From Treponema sp. (lineage in GTDB: Bacteria > Spirochaetota > Spirochaetia > Treponematales > Treponemataceae): a stretch of DNA of 8,157 nucleotides. The notes under the pieces were generated by a model that was not told where the DNA came from, did no database searches, and saw only the letters and a program-made list of their open reading frames with translations. The position numbers and the translations under genes were made by a program. Where the stretch lies: the NCBI GenBank assembly GCA_021442965.1, contig JABUUX010000359.1, positions 1 to 8,157 on the forward strand. Direction: 5' to 3'. Positions 1 to 4,997 of the stretch are shown piece by piece (the stretch's first letter is position 1; each line of letters opens with the position of its first letter).

Positions 1-398
1 TTTTTATATCCAACAGATTCACTTGGTAAAATAAAATTTGTGTGAATTTGAACAGGCATGGCTTCCAGCTGAAAAACAAAAAGTTCATGGATAAGAGTAA
101 GACCAGCAAGAGGTGCAACATTAATTCCAAGCATTGGAGTAGAAAAATCTTTTATGGATTCTTTGGGACAGATTCCTCCAGAAAAAGCTAAATCCAGACC
201 AAGAGTAAAAGCAGGTCCGATAATATAATCCAGTTCTCCGGAAAGTTCTGCTTCTATGGCCCATTTGTCGTAGCCGGGACTGGATACTGTTTCTGAGTAT
301 TGGTTTTTTAAGTTAAGTCCAAAAGAAGTTACAAAGCCTTGAGAAAATAAACTAAAAGATAAAAAAAGCAGAGAAGTAATAATAAGGATTTTTTTCAT
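1..398 (-). CDS. Secreted, probably outer-membrane protein (N-terminal 132 residues, cut by window edge)
   Basis: The reading frame starts at the ATG at 398-396 and stays open to the left edge, so the C-terminus is missing. The start is well supported: GGAGG (complement of 405-409) lies 6 nt upstream. The protein begins MKK and continues with a long hydrophobic run (about residues 4-18) ending near LFSQG, a typical signal peptide; no lipobox cysteine is visible. The mature part alternates hydrophobic and polar residues with many Gly and aromatic residues (for example YIIGPAFTLGLDLAFSGG, LAGLTLIHELFVFQLEA), which suggests membrane-spanning beta strands. Inference: a small outer-membrane beta-barrel protein of the kind abundant in treponemes. 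I recognise no named family. It is transcribed divergently from the HAD gene. A periplasmic protein is the main alternative. Confidence 0.75.
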   Translation of the reverse strand, partial: MKKILIITSLLFLSFSLFSQGFVTSFGLNLKNQYSETVSSPGYDKWAIEAELSGELDYIIGPAFTLGLDLAFSGGICPKESIKDFSTPMLGINVAPLAGLTLIHELFVFQLEAMPVQIHTNFILPSESVGYK

Positions 399-404
399 AA
401 AGTG

Positions 405-409
405 CCTCC
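405..409 (-). promoter_or_regulatory. Shine-Dalgarno site of the leftmost gene
   Basis: GGAGG on the minus strand, 6 nt before the ATG at 398. It fixes the start of the secreted protein and shows that canonical ribosome binding sites are used in this genome, a useful contrast with the HAD gene next door. Confidence 0.8.
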
Positions 410-421
410 ATAAAAGTAAAC

Positions 422-469
422 GGTGGTTGTGTTTATCGAAATCTTTAGGTTGAGCGTGTCGAAACCACC
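422..469. repeat. Intergenic inverted repeat, REP-like candidate
   Basis: The 7-bp arms GGTGGTT (422-428) and AACCACC (463-469) are perfect reverse complements separated by 34 nt. Inside, TCGAAA occurs twice in direct orientation (436-441 and 459-464), and 448-466 reads GGTTGAGCGTGTCGAAACC, which itself begins GGTT and ends AACC. From memory, GGTTGAGC-TGTCGAAACC-like strings occur as dispersed intergenic repeats in several bacterial genomes, so this may be a REP-like element. It lies in the divergent region between the secreted protein and HAD genes and could also act as an operator or hairpin. Dispersal cannot be tested from one copy. Confidence 0.45.
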
Positions 470-502
470 ATTTGTTAAGTATATTCTAACGAAGCAGACT
501 TA

Positions 503-531
503 TTAACTTCAATAAAACTTTAATTTATACT
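503..531 (+). promoter_or_regulatory. Putative promoter of the HAD gene
   Basis: A -35-like TTAACT (503-508, 4 of 6 matches to TTGACA) and a -10-like TATACT (526-531, 5 of 6 matches to TATAAT) are separated by the ideal 17 bp. The expected transcription start is about 537-539, on or next to the A of the ATG at 539, which would make the transcript leaderless. Prediction from sequence only. Confidence 0.5.
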
Positions 532-538
532 TCACCCT

Positions 539-1162
539 ATGGACTTAAAAAAATTTGATTCACTGATTTTTGATGTTGACGGAACTATTTGGGACACTAC
601 TCCAATTGTGGCACCTGCGTGGAATGAAGCTCTGGATGAAATGGACCTTTCTTATGCTCATGTTACCCCTGACGATTTGAAAGGACTTTTTGGAAAACCA
701 ATGGACGAAATTATTGAAAGAATTCTTCCAAAAGAAAGCAAAGACATCCGTGAAAAATACAAATATCTTTGTTACGAAAAAGAAGGAGTGGCGGTAGGTT
801 CTACAGGAGGAAAACTATATCCTCATGTGAAGGAGACTTTTGAAGCCTTAAGCAAAAAATACAAATTATACATTGTATCAAACTGTCAGAGCGGATATAT
901 AGAAATGATGCTTAAAGTTACAGGCTTTGCACCTTTATTTTTAGACCACGCTTGTTACGGAGATGCGGGTATTTTAAAAGCAGAAAATATAAAACTGATT
1001 ATTGAACGAAATAGCCTAAAATATCCTGCTTATATTGGAGACACTCAGGGAGATTGTGATGCAACTCATAAAGCTGGAATTCCATTTATTCATGCATCAT
1101 ACGGATTTGGAAAAGTAAATGATGCAGATTATGTAATTTCTGACATAAGTGAGCTGTTATAA
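539..1162 (+). CDS. HAD-superfamily subfamily IA phosphatase (phosphoglycolate phosphatase-like)
   Basis: A 207-residue soluble cytoplasmic protein of normal length for HAD-IA phosphatases, which use an aspartate nucleophile to remove phosphate from small phosphorylated metabolites. All four motifs are visible: motif I DVDGT (Asp12 nucleophile, Asp14 acid/base), motif II in IVSN (Ser114), motif III Lys147 in GILKAEN, and motif IV GDTQGD (Asp168, Asp172) for Mg2+. The cap domain lies at about residues 17-90. The substrate cannot be deduced; phosphoglycolate, nucleotide or sugar phosphatase activities are all possible. The start is fixed: an in-frame stop TAA sits at 521-523 with no other start codon after it, and the next Met (35) would remove motif I. 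No Shine-Dalgarno is present; a -10 box ends 7 nt before the ATG. There is no obvious terminator after the stop. The function of the neighbours gives no clue. Confidence 0.9.
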   Translation: MDLKKFDSLIFDVDGTIWDTTPIVAPAWNEALDEMDLSYAHVTPDDLKGLFGKPMDEIIERILPKESKDIREKYKYLCYEKEGVAVGSTGGKLYPHVKETFEALSKKYKLYIVSNCQSGYIEMMLKVTGFAPLFLDHACYGDAGILKAENIKLIIERNSLKYPAYIGDTQGDCDATHKAGIPFIHASYGFGKVNDADYVISDISELL

Positions 1163-1228
1163 ATCTTTTGTAAATTTTATTAGACAGGGTTGGGCAAAAA
1201 AACAATTATGTAGTAAAGCGTAAAGTGG

Positions 1229-1236
1229 TATACAAT
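1229..1236 (+). promoter_or_regulatory. Weak putative -10 element before the SPOR-protein gene
   Basis: TATACAAT at 1229-1236 contains two overlapping -10-like hexamers (TATACA, TACAAT); TGG directly precedes it (1226-1228), resembling an extended -10. No good -35 is visible 16-18 bp upstream. The start of transcription would fall at about 1241-1243, on the likely ATG. The gene may instead be read through from the HAD gene, whose stop is 80 bp upstream of that ATG. Confidence 0.25.
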
Positions 1237-1242
1237 ATAAGA

Positions 1243-3069
1243 ATGAAACGTTTTGGATTAGTTCTTACCTTGGTTTTTATTTCTTTGTCTGGTCTTTTTG
1301 CTAAGACTTGGTTTGTTTGTGCAGGTTCGTATTCAGATTTAAAAAATGCTGAACAAGAGTGTACTGTTTTAAATAATGCAGGTTTTGACTGTTTTATTGA
1401 AAGTGGAGTAAATCAGTACGGAGAAAATTTTTACCGCGTATTATTTTTTGACGATGTTCTTTTACGGGATGAAGCCAGAGAAAAAAAGAACAGACTTTTG
1501 TCTTCTGTAAAACTTAGGGAACTTGGTTTTTCTGATTTATGGATTTGTGAAGCAGACCTGCCGGTTCGGGAAGCAGAAAACGTTTTTCTTACAGATATTC
1601 CGGAGCCTGAAGTTTATGATGTTGAATTGCCGTTTATAGAAACTACAGAAAAATCTGTATTAGAAATTCCAGTGGCTGAACCTGAAAAAAATATGATTTT
1701 TATTCCAGATGAAGAAGAGCCAGAAGAAAACACAGAATCAGCATACGAAATAGTAATTCCTGAAGACCCTGTTGTGCTGGAAACAAACGAAAAAGTGGAG
1801 CTTTCAGAAGAAACTCCATATTCTGTTTTTGTCAGATCTTACCGCGAAGAAGAAAAAGCATTACATGACAGAGACAGAATGAATGAAATGGATTTAAACG
1901 CTTACGTTTTAAAAAAATATGATGATAAAGCATTTTTCAGATTTGACCTACATGCAGGAGTTTTTAAAACAGAGGAAGAAGCAGAAATCTTTCAGGAAGT
2001 ACTTGAAGATTTAGGCATTAACGGAATAGAAGTTTTGGACTTTATAGATTTTTCTGATGAACTTGCAAAATATGATGAAGTGGTAAAAAGAGAAAGTGTT
2101 ACTCTAAATACAGGGGCTTACGAGCTTCCGGAAGTGATTTCAGAAAATGTGCGCATGGGTATAAGTCAGTTTCCTATAAACAGAAATTTTGAAATTGTAG
2201 AATGTAGAATTCTTGATTGCAAGAATTTAAGGAACGCCGGAAAACGTATAGAAGATTATATGGATGTTCCAAACAGCTATTTTAAAAATGAAAAAATAGA
2301 TTCCATTTCTTTTGCAAAATATAGAGATTATCTTTTTAATAAAGATTTGACAGTTTATATTCTGCAGTCAGAAGACGGAATGCCAGATATTGATACAGTT
2401 TATGATTACAAAGAAGATGGATGCATAGAGGCCGATTTTAAGATTAATTATGGGATTCTGCATTCTTTTGTGGGAAATGAATATGCCGATGAAACTTTCC
2501 TGTTTGGGTATACCGATGATAAAAAAATGGGAATTATTATGCTGGCAGAAAATTTTTCAGAAATAGAATTCAGGGCTTTTATGGACTGTTCGTATTTAGA
2601 CAGTTCACTTCTTGTTTATCCGCAGATTCGGCGAACGTTCTATATTCTTCCACACAATCCTTTTACAGAAAGGAATTTTGAAGCTTACATTTTGGCTCAA
2701 GTTTCTGAATCTTATGCTTCAGAAAGAAACTATGCGGAATGGTCACTTCCAATTGTAGGAACATGGCATGCAAATGTATTTTTTGACCAGGATGATGAAG
2801 AAATTTCTGTGGGATTTTTTGATATGGATTATGATTATAACGCTTCTAAAGTACACAGAATGTTTATGGCAGAAAAAGGGAGTATTAATATTCCGTCAAA
2901 CAAACCTGTAGATGTTCTGGGTAATAGGGGTTGGTATTTGGAAAATGACAATGTAAAAGAATTGTCTTTTAGTGTAAGTTCTTACATTATTGCTTTAGAT
3001 ACTGATATATATACGGATTTATCTTTACCAGAGCTTTACGAACTGGCCGAAGATTTGGATATCTGGTAG
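1243..3069 (+). CDS. Exported protein with two SPOR-like units and an unknown C-terminal region
   Basis: A 608-residue protein if it starts at the ATG at 1243; a GTG at 1225 is in frame but would put VYNIR in front of a standard MKR signal peptide, so the ATG is preferred. The signal peptide covers residues 1-20 (MKRFGLVLTLVFISLSGLFA). Residues about 21-88 (TWFVCAGSYSDLKNAEQ..., YRVLF) and 191-258 (YSVFVRSYREEEKA..., FFRFDLHAGVF) each show the SPOR pattern: a beta strand with a G/RSY turn, a helix containing A/E residues, and a second strand with an aromatic-x-V/F motif. SPOR domains bind denuded septal peptidoglycan. Between them lies an acidic Pro/Glu-rich linker (about 105-190). Residues about 290-608 match no family I recognise; they contain alternating strand-like segments and many aromatics, suggesting a beta-rich domain. 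Likely periplasmic, with a role in the cell envelope or division inferred only from SPOR. The SPOR call is by pattern and is fairly, not completely, secure. Confidence 0.7.
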   Translation: MKRFGLVLTLVFISLSGLFAKTWFVCAGSYSDLKNAEQECTVLNNAGFDCFIESGVNQYGENFYRVLFFDDVLLRDEAREKKNRLLSSVKLRELGFSDLWICEADLPVREAENVFLTDIPEPEVYDVELPFIETTEKSVLEIPVAEPEKNMIFIPDEEEPEENTESAYEIVIPEDPVVLETNEKVELSEETPYSVFVRSYREEEKALHDRDRMNEMDLNAYVLKKYDDKAFFRFDLHAGVFKTEEEAEIFQEVLEDLGINGIEVLDFIDFSDELAKYDEVVKRESVTLNTGAYELPEVISENVRMGISQFPINRNFEIVECRILDCKNLRNAGKRIEDYMDVPNSYFKNEKIDSISFAKYRDYLFNKDLTVYILQSEDGMPDIDTVYDYKEDGCIEADFKINYGILHSFVGNEYADETFLFGYTDDKKMGIIMLAENFSEIEFRAFMDCSYLDSSLLVYPQIRRTFYILPHNPFTERNFEAYILAQVSESYASERNYAEWSLPIVGTWHANVFFDQDDEEISVGFFDMDYDYNASKVHRMFMAEKGSINIPSNKPVDVLGNRGWYLENDNVKELSFSVSSYIIALDTDIYTDLSLPELYELAEDLDIW

Positions 3070-3082
3070 TTCAAAAGGGGTT

Positions 3083-3097
3083 TGGGGCAAAGCCCCA
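3083..3097. repeat. Short GC hairpin after the SPOR-protein gene
   Basis: TGGGGC (3083-3088), loop AAA, GCCCCA (3092-3097): a perfect 6-bp stem 14 nt after the stop codon, preceded by another GGGG run (3077-3080). No T-tract follows, so it is unlikely to terminate transcription alone. It may stabilise the 3' end of the mRNA or be a remnant of a dispersed GC-rich intergenic repeat. Confidence 0.5.
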
Positions 3098-3121
3098 GGC
3101 GGGATAGGTGTGCCGAAAATG

Positions 3122-3157
3122 AAAAAGCCGGTCGTTGAAAAGTACGACCGGCTTTTT
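3122..3157. terminator. Bidirectional rho-independent terminator
   Basis: A perfect 14-bp stem (AAAAAGCCGGTCGT at 3122-3135 pairing with ACGACCGGCTTTTT at 3144-3157) with an 8-nt loop. On the plus strand it ends in six T (3153-3158); on the minus strand it ends in five T. It lies between two convergent genes, 52 bp after the stop of the SPOR-protein gene and 36 bp after the stop of the lipoprotein gene, so it should end both transcripts. Confidence 0.92.
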
Positions 3158-3168
3158 TAGTTGAGGCC

Positions 3169-3188
3169 AGGGAAGGGGCTCCTTCCCT
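3169..3188. repeat. Perfect 8-bp hairpin between terminator and lipoprotein gene
   Basis: AGGGAAGG (3169-3176), loop GGCT, CCTTCCCT (3181-3188). Seen from the lipoprotein gene it lies 5 nt after the stop codon and is not followed by a T-tract, so it is probably an mRNA-stabilising 3' structure or an intergenic repeat, with the strong terminator acting just behind it. Confidence 0.55.
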
Positions 3189-3193
3189 AAAAA

Positions 3194-4288
3194 TTATTTA
3201 ACAATTACACCGTCAACATACCACATCATATTCCAGATGTCTTTGTCTGACATTTTTTCACCGTCAGCAAGTTTAAGGTTTCCTTCGTTGTCATAAAGAG
3301 GACCTGTGAAAGGTTCAAAGGCATCTTTACTCATAAGGGCTGCAACTGCGTCTACGGCTTCCTGTGTTCCTGGAGCACAAAGTGAAGTGAGTGTATCAAG
3401 TTTTGCAATTCCTGTTGAGTATGGAAGCCAGTACTGTTTTCCTTCCCAAGTTCCATCCAGAATTGCCTGAACGTTTGAAGTGTAGAATACAGGCCAGTCA
3501 AAGATTGGAGCTGTAAGGTAAGCTTTTGGTGCAGCGTTTGGAGTTGGAACATTATAACCAAGACAAAGGGCTCCTTTTTCCTGAGCGGCAACCTGAGGAG
3601 CTGTTGTGTCCTGATGCTGTTCAATAACATCACAACCGCGGTTCAAAAGTTCCAGAGCTCCCTGTTTTTCGATTGCAGGATCGTACCATGTGTTTGTCCA
3701 AACAACTTCAACTGTGGCATCTGGGTTTACTGATTTGGCACCAAGAGTAAAAGCGTTGAGCATGCGGATACATTCTGGAATTGGGAAAGCGGCAACGTAA
3801 CCGATTTTTCCGTTCTTTGTATTTTTCCCGGCAACAATACCTGCAAGGTAACGAGCCTGATACATTTTTCCAAAATAAGAACACATGTTTGGAAGTGAAG
3901 CATCTGAAGAACAGTGTCCAAAGTAAACATTAGGATATTCTGCTGCCATGTTCTGTGTGGCACCAAGGAATCCGAAGCTGTTTGTGTAGATTACATTACA
4001 GCCCTGGTTGATAAGGTCTGTGATAGCTTTTTCACAGGCAGCTGTATCCTGGTCACTGATGGATTCAACAACAGCAGTTTTAATGCCCATAGCTTCAACG
4101 GCTTTGCGTCCGCGTTCGTGAGCTTCTGAGTAACCGCCATCGTTTTTTACACCGATGTAAACAAAACCTACTTTCATAGTTTCTTTTGTAAGTTTTGTTT
4201 CTTTTGTTTCTGATTTTTTGTCACAACCAGTAAACAAACCAGCCAGAAGTACTGCAATTGTCAGTACAAATGAAATTGATTTTTTCAT
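3194..4288 (-). CDS. BMP/PnrA-family substrate-binding lipoprotein, probable purine (adenine-type) receptor
   Basis: A 364-residue lipoprotein with a signal peptide (residues 1-21) and a lipidation cysteine at Cys22 (LFTGC), followed by a Lys/Thr-rich tether (23-38). The rest is a periplasmic-binding fold of the BMP family (COG1744), the receptors of ABC importers for nucleosides or nucleobases; treponemal PnrA/TmpC is the known purine-nucleoside receptor. The motifs FPIPE (168-172), WTNTWYDP (197-204) and EQHQDTTAP (223-231) resemble, from memory, the Brucella BMP protein crystallised with adenine, so a nucleobase ligand is inferred. The start is fixed by AAGGAG (4300-4295) 6 nt upstream; a TTG 93 nt further upstream would remove the N-terminal signal peptide and overlap xpt. 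The gene lies 40 bp after xpt on the same strand, consistent with one purine-salvage operon. No permease or ATPase gene is adjacent. Family is sure, ligand is not. Confidence 0.9.
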   Translation of the reverse strand: MKKSISFVLTIAVLLAGLFTGCDKKSETKETKLTKETMKVGFVYIGVKNDGGYSEAHERGRKAVEAMGIKTAVVESISDQDTAACEKAITDLINQGCNVIYTNSFGFLGATQNMAAEYPNVYFGHCSSDASLPNMCSYFGKMYQARYLAGIVAGKNTKNGKIGYVAAFPIPECIRMLNAFTLGAKSVNPDATVEVVWTNTWYDPAIEKQGALELLNRGCDVIEQHQDTTAPQVAAQEKGALCLGYNVPTPNAAPKAYLTAPIFDWPVFYTSNVQAILDGTWEGKQYWLPYSTGIAKLDTLTSLCAPGTQEAVDAVAALMSKDAFEPFTGPLYDNEGNLKLADGEKMSDKDIWNMMWYVDGVIVK

Positions 4289-4294
4289 GTATTT

Positions 4295-4300
4295 CTCCTT
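4295..4300 (-). promoter_or_regulatory. Shine-Dalgarno site of the BMP lipoprotein gene
   Basis: AAGGAG on the minus strand, 6 nt upstream of the ATG at 4288-4286. It decides the start: translation begins at MKKSISF, giving a proper lipoprotein signal peptide, and not at an upstream TTG inside xpt. Confidence 0.85.
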
Positions 4301-4301
4301 G

Positions 4302-4316
4302 CCCAAAAATTTTGGG
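4302..4316. repeat. Small palindrome in the xpt-lipoprotein intercistronic gap
   Basis: CCCAAAA (4302-4308), central A, TTTTGGG (4310-4316): a perfect 7-bp inverted repeat with a one-base centre, located between the xpt stop codon and the Shine-Dalgarno site of the lipoprotein gene. It could be a protein-binding site, or, as RNA, a small stem (CCCAA/TTGGG) that influences processing or translation of the second gene. It is short enough to be chance. Confidence 0.35.
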
Positions 4317-4328
4317 ATAATTACCTTA

Positions 4329-4904
4329 TTACCTGCGGAACAGAATGCCTTTTTCAGGATCCATTGAGTCAACAATAGCAAGACTTTCTACGCGCATTCC
4401 GCTTTGGCGCAGTTTTTTTCCTCCGTCCTGGAATCCTTTTTCTATAGCAATGCCGGCTCCAACCAGTGTAGCTCCAGCGGCTCTTACCAAATTTGCAAGA
4501 CCTTCAAGGGCACAGCCGTTAGCCAAAAAATCGTCCACAATAAGAATGCTGTCTTGTGCTTGGACAAAATCTTTTGTAACAATTACATTGTAATCTCTAC
4601 CGTGTGTGAAGGAATGAATAGGAGTTGAAAAAACATCGTCATTGATGTTTGTGCTTAATGTTTTTTTACAGAATACAACCGGAACTTTTAGAACACGTGC
4701 CACAGCGCAGGCAATGGCAATTCCAGAAGATTCAATGGTCAGAACTTTTGTGATTTTTACATCTGAAAAAATACGGGCAAATTCTTGTGCCATTTCATCC
4801 AAAAGTTCTACATCAATCTGATGATTTAGAAAACTGCTGACTTTAAGAATGTCTTTTGATAAAACCTGTCCGTCTTTACGGATTCTTTCTTCTAACTTTA
4901 TCAT
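4329..4904 (-). CDS. xpt: Xanthine phosphoribosyltransferase
   Basis: A 191-residue cytosolic enzyme that converts xanthine and PRPP to XMP in purine salvage. It matches Bacillus Xpt (194 residues) along its length: the VLSxDILKVxSFLNHQID segment (residues 14-31), TIESSGIA (56-63), and the PRPP-binding loop IVDDFLANG (122-130, Asp124/Asp125), followed by IAIEKGFQ and RVESLA. The ATG at 4904 gives an N-terminus aligned with the family, and no other plausible start precedes it before an in-frame stop at 4952-4950. The nearest purine-rich stretch, GAG, is 12 nt from the ATG, too far to be a good ribosome site. The BMP lipoprotein gene follows 40 bp downstream and supports a combined uptake-and-trapping role. 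No guanine riboswitch, the usual Firmicute control of xpt, fits in the short leader. A closely related adenine- or guanine-type PRTase is the alternative. Confidence 0.93.
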   Translation of the reverse strand: MIKLEERIRKDGQVLSKDILKVSSFLNHQIDVELLDEMAQEFARIFSDVKITKVLTIESSGIAIACAVARVLKVPVVFCKKTLSTNINDDVFSTPIHSFTHGRDYNVIVTKDFVQAQDSILIVDDFLANGCALEGLANLVRAAGATLVGAGIAIEKGFQDGGKKLRQSGMRVESLAIVDSMDPEKGILFRR

Positions 4905-4909
4905 AAAAT

Positions 4910-4939
4910 ATTTTATCTCAAAGCATAGAAAAAGTTCAA
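4910..4939 (-). promoter_or_regulatory. Putative xpt promoter
   Basis: On the minus strand, TTGAAC (4939-4934, 4 of 6) and TAAAAT (4915-4910, 5 of 6) are separated by 18 bp. Transcription would start at about 4903-4905, at the xpt ATG itself, leaving essentially no leader. The region is AT-rich, so alternative -10 boxes are possible. Confidence 0.35.
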
Positions 4940-4967
4940 TTGCTTTTCTTTAGGCACGGGATATAAT
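4940..4967 (+). promoter_or_regulatory. Putative GH43 promoter
   Basis: A perfect TATAAT (4962-4967) lies 16 bp after a weak -35, TTGCTT (4940-4945, 3 of 6). The predicted start near 4974 gives a leader of about 24 nt that contains the Shine-Dalgarno site GAGG (4989-4992). The -35 box directly abuts the -35 of the divergent xpt promoter. Confidence 0.55.
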
Positions 4968-4997
4968 GAAAGAACATAAAAAGTTTTTGAGGACAAA

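Noticed and set aside
1225..1242. GTG at 1225 as start of the SPOR-protein gene
   Set aside because: It adds MVYNIR in front of a standard MKR signal peptide and has no ribosome site; the ATG at 1243 is preferred.
3352..4129. Open frames of 70-95 codons on both strands within the BMP lipoprotein gene
   Set aside because: They overlap a clear conserved gene, show low-complexity shadow translations and lack ribosome sites.
4289..4381. TTG at 4381 as start of the BMP lipoprotein, overlapping xpt
   Set aside because: A Shine-Dalgarno site at 4295-4300 and a complete lipoprotein signal peptide mark the ATG at 4288; the 31-residue extension overlaps the xpt C-terminus and looks unrelated to the family.
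4345..4628. Plus-strand open frames antisense to xpt
   Set aside because: Mirror-frame artefacts of a strongly conserved enzyme gene; no domain or ribosome site.
4905..4997. Purine riboswitch upstream of xpt
   Set aside because: The whole divergent region is 93 bp and is occupied by two promoters; I see no three-stem aptamer arrangement, and the predicted xpt leader is nearly absent.
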